Below are positions 15,871 through 23,517 of a stretch of DNA of 64,000 bases, piece after piece. This DNA is from JBCDCY01 sp039180875. Lineage in GTDB: Bacteria; Pseudomonadota; Alphaproteobacteria; Rhodobacterales; Rhodobacteraceae. The notes beneath the pieces were generated by a model. It did not search any database. It saw nothing but the letters and a program-made list of their open reading frames with translations, and was not told the DNA's origin. Location: the NCBI GenBank assembly GCA_039180875.1, contig JBCDCY010000004.1:62001-126000 (forward strand). The letters run 5' to 3'. The position numbers were made by a program, and so were the translations under genes. Positions within the stretch are counted from its first letter, which is position 1; each line of letters opens with the position of its first letter.

Positions 15871-16569
15871 ATGGCCACGATCGCCCTCGTCGATGACGAT
15901 CGAAACATTCTGACGTCCGTCTCGATCACGCTGGAGGCGGAAGGCTACGACGTGCGCACCTACACCGACGGTGCCTCGGCGCTCGCGGGCCTCACCAAGG
16001 ACGAACACGACCTCGCGGTGCTCGACATCAAGATGCCGCGCATGGACGGCATGGAGCTGCTGCGCCGGCTGCGTCAAACCTCCGATCTGCCGGTGATCTT
16101 CCTCACCTCGAAGGACGAGGAGATCGACGAGGTGCTCGGCCTGCGCATGGGCGCCGACGATTACGTTCGCAAACCCTTCTCCCAACGTCTGCTGGTGGAG
16201 CGCATCCGGGCCATCCTGCGCCGCAGCGAGGCGCGGGAGAACGAGGAGGGGGAGGTCAGCGCCGACACGGTGATGACCCGCGGCAAGCTCTCGATGGACA
16301 AGCTCCGCCATACCGTCACCTGGGACAGCAAGTCGGTGACGCTCACGGTGACGGAGTTCCTGATCCTGCAGGCCCTGGCGCAGCGCCCGGGTTACGTCAA
16401 AAGCCGCGATCAGTTGATGGACGCCGCCTACGACGATCAGGTCTACGTCGACGACCGCACCATCGACAGCCATATCAAGCGCGTGCGTAAGAAGTTCAGG
16501 GTGGTGGACGGGTCGTTCTCGTCCATCGAGACGCTCTACGGTGTCGGCTACCGCTTCAACGAAGCGTAG
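15871..16569 (+). CDS. chvI: Response regulator ChvI (OmpR family)
   Basis: A 232-residue OmpR/PhoB-type response regulator. The receiver domain has Asp9/Asp10 in LVDDDRN and the phospho-acceptor Asp52 in LAVLDIKMPRMDG, with the conserved Lys in YVRKPFS. The C-terminal winged helix covers about residues 135-230 and ends SIETLYGVGYRFNEA. ChvI is the transcription factor of the ExoR-ChvG-ChvI pathway that controls envelope, acid response and central metabolism in alphaproteobacteria. The adjacent kinase chvG starts 4 bases after the stop, and the neighbours hprK, rapZ and PTS genes match the usual arrangement. Confidence 0.93.
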   Translation: MATIALVDDDRNILTSVSITLEAEGYDVRTYTDGASALAGLTKDEHDLAVLDIKMPRMDGMELLRRLRQTSDLPVIFLTSKDEEIDEVLGLRMGADDYVRKPFSQRLLVERIRAILRRSEARENEEGEVSADTVMTRGKLSMDKLRHTVTWDSKSVTLTVTEFLILQALAQRPGYVKSRDQLMDAAYDDQVYVDDRTIDSHIKRVRKKFRVVDGSFSSIETLYGVGYRFNEA

Positions 16570-16573
16570 CGCC

Positions 16574-18328
16574 ATGACCGATCAAAGCCCGGGCAGGATC
16601 TCGGCCTTCGGACGCTTCCGCAGCGCGGTTGGCGAGCGCATCGGCCTGAGCGGCACGCCGCCCCAGCCGATCAGCGTGCCCGATCCCTTCGGCGAGACCG
16701 AGCGGGAGGAGATCGATCTCAGCCTGCCGGTGCGCCGGGCCGAGCGGTTCGAGGGCTTCGGGCTCACCTCGCCCATCACCCGCAAGATCGTCTCCTTCAA
16801 CCTGGTCGCCCTGACCCTGCTGGTGGGCGGCGTCCTGTTCCTTAACCGTTTCGAGAGCGGGCTGATCGAGCAGCGGGAGGACGCGCTGCTCAGCCAGGGG
16901 GTGATGATCAGCCGGGCGGCGGTGGCCTTCGCGGGCCGGGACGGCGCGCCGAACGTGCTCGACCCCGGCGAGGTCGAGCTGTTGCTTAACACCGTGGCCC
17001 GGCCGACCGGTGCCCGGGTGCAGGTCTTCGCCGCCGGGGGCACGCTCCTTGGCGACAGCCTGACGGTGGAGGGGCCGACGGTTCCGGCGCTGCCGGCCGC
17101 GCCGGCGCGAGAATCGATCCTGGGCGTGGCCTATGAGCGCCTGAAGCGGATCTTCGTACGCGAGCGGCCAGAGGGGCAGCTGGCCCGTGTGCTGGTGGGC
17201 TCGACCGACGAGTTGGTGGAGCAGGTGCTGGCGGGCGAGAGCATCAAGCTCCGCAACTACAACCGGTTCGGCGAGATCATCGTGACCGTTGCCCTGCCCA
17301 TCGTCATTGCGGAGGAGGTGGTGGGCGCCGTGCTGATCGCCACCCTCGGCGGCGATATCGACGCGGTGGTGCAGGCCGAACGGCGCCAGGTGCTGCTGGT
17401 CTTCGTCGTCGCGCTCGCCTCCTCCCTCGCGCTCTCCTTCGTGCTCGCCAACTCGATCTCCCGCCCGCTTCGGATGCTCGCGAGGGCGGCGGAGGCCGGC
17501 GGGGTGTCCCGCGACCGGCGGCTCAATCCCGGGCGCATCCAGATCCCCGATCTCACCGGGCGCCCGGACGAGATCGGCTATCTCTCCAAGGCCATGCGGA
17601 CCATGACCGCCTCGCTCTACGACCGGATCGAGGCGAACGAGAGCTTCGCCGCCGATGTGACGCACGAGATCAAGAACCCGCTCACCTCGCTCCGCTCCGC
17701 GGTGGAGAGCATGCAATACGCCAAGGACGACAATGCAAGGGCGCGGCTCACCGAGGTGATCGAGAAGGACGTCACCCGCCTCGACCGATTGGTCACCGAC
17801 GTCTCCAACGCCTCCCGCCTCGACCTCGAATTGGTGCGGGCGGAGCGGGAGACCTTCGACCTCTCGGAAACCCTCCGCAACCTCGTGGAGTTCAACCAGC
17901 CGAAGGCGGAGGAGATCGGTGCGACCATCCACGCCGATCTGCCGGAGCACCCGTTGACCATGCAGGGGCTGGAGGGGCGGCTCGCCCAGGTCTTCGTCAA
18001 CCTGATCTCCAACGCGCTCTCCTTCACGCCCAAGGGCGGCACCGTCACCGTGCGGGCGCGGCTGCGTGACGAGGAGCGGATCATGGTGATCGTGGAGGAT
18101 ACCGGGCCCGGCATCCCCGACGACAACCTCGCCGACATCTTCAGCCGCTTCTACTCCGAGCGCTCGCAGGAGGATTTCGGCCGGCACTCGGGCCTCGGCC
18201 TCGCCATCTCGCGCCAGATCATCGAGGCCCATGGCGGGGAGATCTGGGCCGAGAATATCCGGCCCTACGGCACGGGACCCGAGACGGCGCCGATGGGCGC
18301 GCGCTTCGTGGCGGATCTGCCGCGATGA
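16574..18328 (+). CDS. chvG: Sensor histidine kinase ChvG
   Basis: A 584-residue inner-membrane histidine kinase, partner of ChvI. A cytoplasmic N-terminal stretch with LTSPITRKIVSFNLVAL leads into the first transmembrane helix (about residues 72-91). A periplasmic sensor domain follows to about residue 255, then a second helix (VLLVFVVALASSLALSFVLA) and a HAMP linker. The phospho-acceptor His364 lies in ADVTHEIKNPLTSL. ATPase boxes are NLISNALSFTPKGG, VEDTGPGIPDD and GLGLAISRQIIEAHGG. ATG 16574 was chosen; an in-frame ATG at 16541 would overlap chvI. In rhizobia the periplasmic domain is inhibited by ExoR. Confidence 0.93.
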   Translation: MTDQSPGRISAFGRFRSAVGERIGLSGTPPQPISVPDPFGETEREEIDLSLPVRRAERFEGFGLTSPITRKIVSFNLVALTLLVGGVLFLNRFESGLIEQREDALLSQGVMISRAAVAFAGRDGAPNVLDPGEVELLLNTVARPTGARVQVFAAGGTLLGDSLTVEGPTVPALPAAPARESILGVAYERLKRIFVRERPEGQLARVLVGSTDELVEQVLAGESIKLRNYNRFGEIIVTVALPIVIAEEVVGAVLIATLGGDIDAVVQAERRQVLLVFVVALASSLALSFVLANSISRPLRMLARAAEAGGVSRDRRLNPGRIQIPDLTGRPDEIGYLSKAMRTMTASLYDRIEANESFAADVTHEIKNPLTSLRSAVESMQYAKDDNARARLTEVIEKDVTRLDRLVTDVSNASRLDLELVRAERETFDLSETLRNLVEFNQPKAEEIGATIHADLPEHPLTMQGLEGRLAQVFVNLISNALSFTPKGGTVTVRARLRDEERIMVIVEDTGPGIPDDNLADIFSRFYSERSQEDFGRHSGLGLAISRQIIEAHGGEIWAENIRPYGTGPETAPMGARFVADLPR

Positions 18329-18828
18329 GCGGGCCCGATCGGGACGGATCGTCCGCCCGATCGCCCCAGAGCCTCCACGCCAGTTGCGTTGTGCTGGACG
18401 GTGCCGGCCTGCTGATCCTCGGCGCGTCGGGCAGCGGCAAGTCGACCCTCGCCCTTGCCCTGATGGCGCATGGGGCGGCTCTGGTGGCCGACGAACGGGT
18501 GCAGGTCCTGCGCCAGGGTGAGGCCCTGCTGGCCCGCCCGCCGGCCGCCCTCGCCGGCCTGATCGAGGCTCGGGGCGTCGGCCTGCTCGAGGTGCCCTAC
18601 GTGGTCGAGGTGCCCCTTGCCGCCGTGGTCGATCTGGACCGGGCCGAGGAGATGCGGTTGCCGCCGCTACGGTTCTGGACGCATGACGGCGTGGCCGTGC
18701 CTTTGGTCCTCGGCCGCGACCATCCCGCCCTGGCGCCAGCGCTTTTGGCGCTGCTGCGTGGTAGCCGCCGGGCGGTCGATGGCGTGGCGCGGACGGTGGC
18801 AGGTCCGCACCATGACCTCCATTCCTGA
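18325..18828 (+). CDS. hprK: HPr kinase/phosphorylase, short form
   Basis: HprK phosphorylates HPr on a regulatory serine. This 167-residue protein corresponds to the C-terminal catalytic half of the about 310-residue Firmicutes enzyme, the usual form in alphaproteobacteria. The P-loop ILGASGSGKSTLALAL spans residues 31-46. The region around GLIEARGVGLLEVPYV matches the HprK signature that lies next to the HPr-binding helix. It overlaps chvG at the start by 4 bases (ATGA) and rapZ at the end by 17 bases. Together with the downstream EIIA and HPr genes this forms a regulatory rather than sugar-transporting PTS. Confidence 0.92.
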   Translation: MSGPDRDGSSARSPQSLHASCVVLDGAGLLILGASGSGKSTLALALMAHGAALVADERVQVLRQGEALLARPPAALAGLIEARGVGLLEVPYVVEVPLAAVVDLDRAEEMRLPPLRFWTHDGVAVPLVLGRDHPALAPALLALLRGSRRAVDGVARTVAGPHHDLHS

Positions 18829-19729
18829 TCCTGCCGGCCAGCACAGGCTCGTGCTGGTGACCGGCCCGTCGGGTGCCGGGCGCAGCACCGCCATCCGGGC
18901 GCTCGAGGATCTGGGCTATGAGGCCATCGACAATCTGCCGCTCAGCCTGTTGCCGCGGCTGCTCGACAGCGGCGAGGCCGGCCGGGCGCTGGCCATCGGC
19001 GTCGACGTGCGCACCCGCGGTTTCTCCGCCAGCGCATTGATCGAGGCGGTGGACGCCCTGGCCACCGATCCCGCCACGGCCTCGACCCTGCTCTACGTCG
19101 ACTGCGCCCAAGACGCCCTGGTCCGCCGCTTCAGCGAGACACGGCGGCGCCACCCCCTCGCGCCGGCCGAGGCGGTGGCCGACGGCATCGCGCGGGAGCT
19201 CGACCTGCTGCTGCCCCTCCGCGCCCGGGCCGATATCCTGATCGACACCTCCGCCTCGACGATCCACGACACCCGGGCCGAGATCGGGCGCTGGTTCGGC
19301 GATGCTGCGGCCCTCGGCCTCGCCCTGTCGATCCAGTCCTTCTCCTACAAGCGGGGGATGCCGCGGGGCCTCGACATGGTCCTGGACGTGCGGTTTCTGC
19401 GCAATCCCTACTGGCAGGCAGAGCTGCGCGATGGCGACGGGCGCGACCCGGACGTCGCGGCCTACGTCGCCGGGGATCCTCGCCATGACGGCTTTGCCGA
19501 GCGGGTGCTCGACCTGCTCCTGCTCCTGCTGCCGGCCTATCGGGAGGAGGGAAAGTCCTACTTCGCCGTCGGCTTCGGCTGCACCGGGGGACAACACAGG
19601 TCCGTGCATATGGCTGAAACCGTTGCAAAACGGCTTGCAGCCGCCGGCTGGCAGGTGTCTACTCGCCATCGGGAGCTGGAGCGCCGCGCCGCCTCGTGCG
19701 CGCGGGATACCGCCACCAAGAGGGGCTAA
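18812..19729 (+). CDS. rapZ: RNase adapter protein RapZ
   Basis: A 305-residue P-loop protein of the RapZ/YvcJ family. In E. coli RapZ guides RNase E to the small RNA GlmZ in response to glucosamine-6-phosphate. Walker A is GPSGAGRSTAIRALEDLGYE at the start; the central DILIDTS and the C-terminal IQSFSYKRGMPRGLDMV and GCTGGQHRSVHMAE are diagnostic. The role in alphaproteobacteria, where GlmZ is not known, is unsettled. ATG 18812 lies within hprK in another frame; the frame is open further upstream but those residues are not family-like. Confidence 0.93.
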   Translation: MTSIPDPAGQHRLVLVTGPSGAGRSTAIRALEDLGYEAIDNLPLSLLPRLLDSGEAGRALAIGVDVRTRGFSASALIEAVDALATDPATASTLLYVDCAQDALVRRFSETRRRHPLAPAEAVADGIARELDLLLPLRARADILIDTSASTIHDTRAEIGRWFGDAAALGLALSIQSFSYKRGMPRGLDMVLDVRFLRNPYWQAELRDGDGRDPDVAAYVAGDPRHDGFAERVLDLLLLLLPAYREEGKSYFAVGFGCTGGQHRSVHMAETVAKRLAAAGWQVSTRHRELERRAASCARDTATKRG

Positions 19730-19731
19730 CG

Positions 19732-20163
19732 TTGATCGGCCTTGTGATTGTCGCCCATGGCGGACTGGCGCGGGAATATCTTGCGGCGGTCGAGCACATC
19801 GTGGGTCCACAGCCGATGGCGCGCGCAATCTCCATCGCGCCGGACGACGACGGGGCCGGCAAGAGGGCCGAAGTTGCGGCGGCATTGGCGGCGGTCGACG
19901 ATGGCTCCGGCGTGGCGCTGATCACCGACGTCTTCGGCTCGACCCCGGCCAATCTGGCGATCGGCGCCTGCGGTGCCTGCGAGGTGGAGGTGATCTACGG
20001 CGCGAACGTGCCGCTGCTGGTCAAGCTCGCCAAATCCCGCGATCTGCCGCTGTCGGAGGCGGTGCGCTGCGCCTTGAGCGCCGGGCGCAAGTACATCGAC
20101 AGCCGCCGGGTCTCTGGCGATGCGGTCGAGAGCAAGGAACGGTCGTCCTTCAGCGCTGCCTGA
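19732..20163 (+). CDS. PTS EIIA component, mannose family
   Basis: A 143-residue EIIA domain of the mannose type. The phospho-acceptor is expected at His9 in the N-terminal MIGLVIVAHGGLAREY; VALITDVFGSTPANLAIG is the second family signature. I chose a TTG start at 19732, two bases after the rapZ stop, because it follows AAGAGGGG and gives the canonical N-terminus; upstream codons overlap rapZ. There is no EIIB or EIIC here, so it relays phosphate from HPr for regulation, probably towards the neighbouring kinases or metabolism. Translation of hpr starts inside its stop codon (TGATG). Confidence 0.9.
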   Translation: MIGLVIVAHGGLAREYLAAVEHIVGPQPMARAISIAPDDDGAGKRAEVAAALAAVDDGSGVALITDVFGSTPANLAIGACGACEVEVIYGANVPLLVKLAKSRDLPLSEAVRCALSAGRKYIDSRRVSGDAVESKERSSFSAA

Positions 20164-20432
20164 TGGCGCACCTCACGCTCACCATCGCCAACGCCAAGGG
20201 CCTGCACGCCCGGGCCTCGGCCCGCTTCGTCGAGACGGTGGAGGCCTTCGACGCCCATGCCACCGTACGCCGCGGGGGAGAGACCGTGGCCGGGGACTCG
20301 ATCATGGGCCTCCTGATGCTGGCCGCCAGCAAGGGCACCACCATCGACATCGAGACCACCGGGGCGGATGCCGATGCGCTCGCCGCAGCCCTGCGCACCC
20401 TGGTCGAAGGTCGGTTCGGCGAGGAGAGTTAG
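20163..20432 (+). CDS. ptsH: Phosphocarrier protein HPr
   Basis: An 89-residue HPr family protein. The phospho-acceptor His15 lies in NAKGLHARASARFVETV, and the regulatory-serine region is GDSIMGLLMLAASKGTTIDI, where Ser46-equivalent can be modified by HprK. Size and order of motifs are normal. It is the last gene of the chvI-chvG-hprK-rapZ-EIIA-HPr run. Its start codon overlaps the EIIA stop. Enzyme I (ptsI or ptsP) must be encoded elsewhere. The convergent cytochrome gene ends 8 bases further on, leaving no room for a separate terminator. Confidence 0.93.
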   Translation: MAHLTLTIANAKGLHARASARFVETVEAFDAHATVRRGGETVAGDSIMGLLMLAASKGTTIDIETTGADADALAAALRTLVEGRFGEES

Positions 20433-20439
20433 AGCCCGC

Positions 20440-21105
20440 CTATTCTCCGGGATGGGCGCGCTTTTGGGAGCCGACCTTCGCATCGCGCGCCGCGTGGTCC
20501 GCGACCTCGGCCGGCTCAAACCGCCCGAAGGTCATCCGCGCCAACACCCCGTCGCGCTTCAGCACCGCATGTTTCAGCGCGCCGGCGATATGGGCCAGCA
20601 GCACCAGGCAAAGCACCACCGCGCAGGCGATATGGGCGGTGTGGAAGATGTCGGAGAGGGTCTGATCCCCCGTCGGATAGGGATCGGGCATGTCGAAGGC
20701 GCCGAAGACCAGGTTCTGCACCGGAAACGGATAGGCGTTGGCGTCGTTCAGCGGTGAGGACGTCGACATCAGCCAGCCGGTGAGCGGCAGGGCGAAGATC
20801 AGCACGTAAAGCAGGATATGCGCCGTCTTGGCCGCGAAGATCTCGAACCGCGACATCGTCGCCTTCGGCATCGCCGGGGTGCGCGGGCTCATCCAACGCC
20901 AGGCGACCCGCAGCACCGCCAGCACGAAGACCACGAAGCCCCAGCTCTTGTGGATCTGGATGTAGGCGAATTGCTCGAGACCTGTCGGCAGCACGTTCGA
21001 CATGTAGAAGCCGACGCCGATCAGGAAGAAGATGATGCCGGCCATGGTCCAGTGGATCAGACGGCTGACAAGACCCCAGCTTGCCGTCGTGTTTCCAAGG
21101 CGCAT
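20440..21105 (-). CDS. Cytochrome b561-type membrane protein
   Basis: A 221-residue di-haem b-type cytochrome of the prokaryotic b561 family with four hydrophobic segments. The first carries LIHWTMAGIIFFLIGVGFYM with one haem ligand His; the second IQIHKSWGFVVFVLAVLRVAWR another; the fourth DIFHTAHIACAVVLCLVLLAHIAGALKH-like region holds two or more His, consistent with bis-His haem binding. The C-terminal 30 residues are charged. ATG 21105 was chosen; the frame is open upstream but without similarity. Such proteins shuttle electrons between quinone and periplasmic acceptors or quench superoxide. It lies downstream of hbd on the same strand. Confidence 0.85.
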   Translation of the reverse strand: MRLGNTTASWGLVSRLIHWTMAGIIFFLIGVGFYMSNVLPTGLEQFAYIQIHKSWGFVVFVLAVLRVAWRWMSPRTPAMPKATMSRFEIFAAKTAHILLYVLIFALPLTGWLMSTSSPLNDANAYPFPVQNLVFGAFDMPDPYPTGDQTLSDIFHTAHIACAVVLCLVLLAHIAGALKHAVLKRDGVLARMTFGRFEPAEVADHAARDAKVGSQKRAHPGE

Positions 21106-21283
21106 CCAGGCCCTCCCAGCTCCGACTACCTGCCTTACATTTGGGGAGGATCGCTCTCGGGTCCAGTCCGGCCGCTTCTGGACAGATTGTTTCGCAGCCA
21201 GGGCGGTGGTCTCATCGGCCGATCCGGTCGGGTCGAAGGCCAGGGCGGACCGCCAGTTTTCGCGCCCGAGCGGTGTCAGGGCG

Positions 21284-22159
21284 CTAACGCGTCGGCACCG
21301 GCTCCTCCCCGCGGTAATCGTAGAAACCGCGCTGGCTTTTGCGGCCGAGCCAGCCAGCCTCGACATATTTGGTGAGCAGGGGGCAGGGGCGGTACTTGGT
21401 GTCGGCCAGTCCCTCGTGCAGCACGTTCATGATGGCGAGGCAGGTGTCGAGCCCGATGAAGTCGGCCAGCTCCAGCGGCCCCATCGGATGGTTGGCGCCG
21501 AGCTTCAGCGAGGTGTCGATGGAGCGGACGGAGCCCACGCCCTCATAGAGCGTATAGATCGCCTCGTTGATCATCGGCATCAGGATGCGGTTGACGATGA
21601 AGGCCGGGAAATCCTCGGCGCTGGCCGCGGTCTTGCCGATGCGCTCGACGATGATGCGCAGCTCCTCGAAGGTCTCCTCGTTGGTCTGGATGCCGCGGAT
21701 CAATTCCACCAGCTGCATCACCGGCACCGGGTTCATGAAGTGAAAGCCCATGAACCGCTCCGGCCGGTCGGTGCGGGAGGCGAGCCGGGTGATGGAGATC
21801 GAGGAGGTGTTGGAGGTGAGGATCGTCGCCTCGCCCAGATGGGGCTGCAGGTTGGCGAAGATCTTGCTCTTCAGGGCCTCGTCTTCGGTCGCCGCCTCGA
21901 TCACCAGATCGGTGCCGCCGATCTCGGCGATGTCGAGGGTGGTGTGGATGCGGGCGAGCGCATCGCTCCGCGCCTCGTCCGAGATCGCCCCGCGGGAGAC
22001 CTGACGCTCCGTGTTCCGGGCGATGCGCTCGACGGCGTCGTCCAGCACGTCCTGGTCGATATCGCTCAGCACCACGTTGAAGTCGGCGAGCGCGAAGACA
22101 TGGGCGATGCCGTTGCCCATCTGGCCCGCGCCGATGATCCCCACCCGCTCGATCGCCAT
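21284..22159 (-). CDS. hbd: 3-hydroxybutyryl-CoA dehydrogenase
   Basis: A 291-residue NAD(P)-dependent dehydrogenase interconverting acetoacetyl-CoA and 3-hydroxybutyryl-CoA, used in butyrate/polyhydroxybutyrate and ethylmalonyl-CoA metabolism. The N-terminal Rossmann fold shows VGIIGAGQMGNGIAHVFALA, and the family patterns ILTSNTSSISITRLA, GFHFMNPVPVMQLVELI and FPAFIVNRILMPMINEAIY follow. The catalytic His lies in the GFHFMNP box. The C-terminal half has GANHPMGPLELADFIGLD and ends KSQRGFYDYRG. Full length for the family. In related genomes it follows etfBA; here two plus-strand genes lie between etfA and hbd. Confidence 0.93.
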   Translation of the reverse strand: MAIERVGIIGAGQMGNGIAHVFALADFNVVLSDIDQDVLDDAVERIARNTERQVSRGAISDEARSDALARIHTTLDIAEIGGTDLVIEAATEDEALKSKIFANLQPHLGEATILTSNTSSISITRLASRTDRPERFMGFHFMNPVPVMQLVELIRGIQTNEETFEELRIIVERIGKTAASAEDFPAFIVNRILMPMINEAIYTLYEGVGSVRSIDTSLKLGANHPMGPLELADFIGLDTCLAIMNVLHEGLADTKYRPCPLLTKYVEAGWLGRKSQRGFYDYRGEEPVPTR

Positions 22160-22336
22160 ATCCGGTCCCTCGCTTCGCGCTGCGGCGGCAGCTTATGGCG
22201 CCGGCCCGGCCAGTCGCAACCGATTTGTATTACTTTGTAAATATTTGAATTGATTATGTATTTTGGTGTGAAAGCCAGCTCTCGTGAAGTACTGATCGGC
22301 GCAGTCAAAGTGAAAATTGCTGCGTCGAGGTTCGTC
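22160..22336. promoter_or_regulatory. AT-rich divergent promoter region between hbd and DUF6473 gene
   Basis: The 177-base gap contains a markedly AT-rich core at about 22215-22265 (for example ATTACTTTGTAAATATTTG) in an otherwise GC-rich region. That composition, between two divergent starts, is typical of promoter DNA; I cannot fix individual boxes. GAGG at 22327-22330 is the likely ribosome site of the DUF6473 gene. Confidence 0.6.
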
Positions 22337-23203
22337 ATGTCGTTCGAGAAGGCTATCGCCCGCCCCGATCTGTTCGAGACATATCGCTTCGGCCGCAGTC
22401 GGCAGCGCTTTCGCGCACCCCGGGCCGATCTGGACCAGCCCTATATCGCGACGATCGGCGGATCGGAGACCTTCGGGAAGTTCGTGCTCGACCCGTTCCC
22501 GGCGATCCTGGAGCGGCAATTGCGCCATCCGGTCGCGAACTGGGGAACGCCCGGGGCGGGGCCCGGTTTCTTCCTCAAGGATCCGGTGCTGCTCGAATGC
22601 TGCTCGAACGCCCGGATCTGCGTGATCACGGTGATGAGCGCCATCGCCACCTCGAACCGTCTGTTCAGCGTCTACAAACGGCGCAACGAACGGCTGCGCT
22701 CGATCTCGGAAATCCTGCGCGTGCTCTACGGCGGGGTGGATTTGGAGAAGTTCCGCTTCTCCCACAACATGCTGCAGCATCTCTACGAGGTGGATGCCGA
22801 CAAGTTCAAAGTGGTGGAGTTGGAGCTGCGTGCCGCCTGGATCGCCCGGATGCGCGAATTGCTCGAGGATATCGAGACCCACAAAGTGGTGCTCTGGCTA
22901 TCCGAGCGCGCGCCGGAGGCTGACAGCGGCATGACCTTGCGCGATGGCCGGCCGATCCAACCCGCCTTCGTCGACCGCGAGATGATGGAGGCGATCGCGC
23001 CCTACGCCGACGAGGTGGTGGAATACGTTGCCTCGCCCGAGGCGGCGGAGGGCGGCCCGGCCGACCGCATCCTGAACGGCGCGCCGGAGGGGGCGGCCCG
23101 CACCCATCCCGGGGCCACCATGCACCGGGAGGCGGCAGAGGCTCTCTACGCCCCGCTCGAGGCCATCCTCACGGCCAAACGGAGCCGCCGCTGGCCGATC
23201 TAG
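22337..23203 (+). CDS. DUF6473 family protein
   Basis: A 288-residue soluble protein that I match to DUF6473, a family I know mainly from Rhodobacterales. The N-terminus MSFEKAIARPDLFETYRFGR, then YIATIGGSETFGKFV, VANWGTPGAGPGFFL and SNRLFSVYKRRNERL, are the recognisable stretches. The GGSET segment near the N-terminus and the later asparagine-glycine block resemble a degenerate SGNH-hydrolase or sulfotransferase-like arrangement, but I cannot assign catalysis. I chose ATG 22337 over the AT-rich upstream extension (22250), which looks like promoter DNA. Homologues often lie near surface or exopolysaccharide genes; here the next gene encodes a secreted RTX protein. Confidence 0.7.
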   Translation: MSFEKAIARPDLFETYRFGRSRQRFRAPRADLDQPYIATIGGSETFGKFVLDPFPAILERQLRHPVANWGTPGAGPGFFLKDPVLLECCSNARICVITVMSAIATSNRLFSVYKRRNERLRSISEILRVLYGGVDLEKFRFSHNMLQHLYEVDADKFKVVELELRAAWIARMRELLEDIETHKVVLWLSERAPEADSGMTLRDGRPIQPAFVDREMMEAIAPYADEVVEYVASPEAAEGGPADRILNGAPEGAARTHPGATMHREAAEALYAPLEAILTAKRSRRWPI

Positions 23204-23517
23204 GCCACGTGCAGATCGCTGACTCGGTCTGACCCGGGCTGGCGCCGGGCGCGGTTCGCGCCCTGTCTCGGGCGCATGATACGCGCCCGATGCCCGTCCT
23301 CGACAACGGCCACCCTCCTTCCCCCTGTCGCGCGCCTGAGCCGACCGACGTGCGTTCGTCGTTGGTCGCGGGCAGCCATCTGTTCTTCTTCGTTGAGCCA
23401 TCCGATCGAGATTCTCGCACCGGAAAATTGTTCCGTTGCGAAACGAATGGGCGGCCTGGGCCGAATTCGGATAGGATGTGACCACAAAAGTGTTCTTTGT
23501 GTGGGAGGACTCAGTCG
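23204..23517. other. 314-base intergenic region with tandem hairpins and RTX gene leader
   Basis: No gene is supported. The left part holds two hairpins (23247-23290, listed separately). The right part, from about 23395, is lower in GC and likely carries the RTX gene promoter; near the ribosome site, CACAAA (23483-23488) can pair with TTTGTG (23496-23501), which could modulate access to GGGAGGA at 23502. Confidence 0.5.
23247..23290 (+). terminator. Two tandem GC-rich hairpins after the DUF6473 gene
   Basis: GGGCGCG (23247-23253) pairs with CGCGCCC (23257-23263) over a 3-base loop. TCGGGCGC (23268-23275) pairs perfectly with GCGCCCGA (23283-23290) over 7 bases. They start 43 bases after the stop; neither has a U tract. 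Confidence 0.5.

Noticed and set aside
16556..19885. Very long minus-strand open frame (over 1,100 codons) opposite chvG-hprK-rapZ
   Set aside because: It is a GC-rich antisense shadow; the plus strand holds well-recognised genes with proper ribosome sites, and the minus translation has no family similarity.
22250..22336. N-terminal extension of the DUF6473 gene to an upstream ATG
   Set aside because: The extra codons lie in AT-rich promoter-like DNA, and the downstream ATG has a GAGG site and the family N-terminus.
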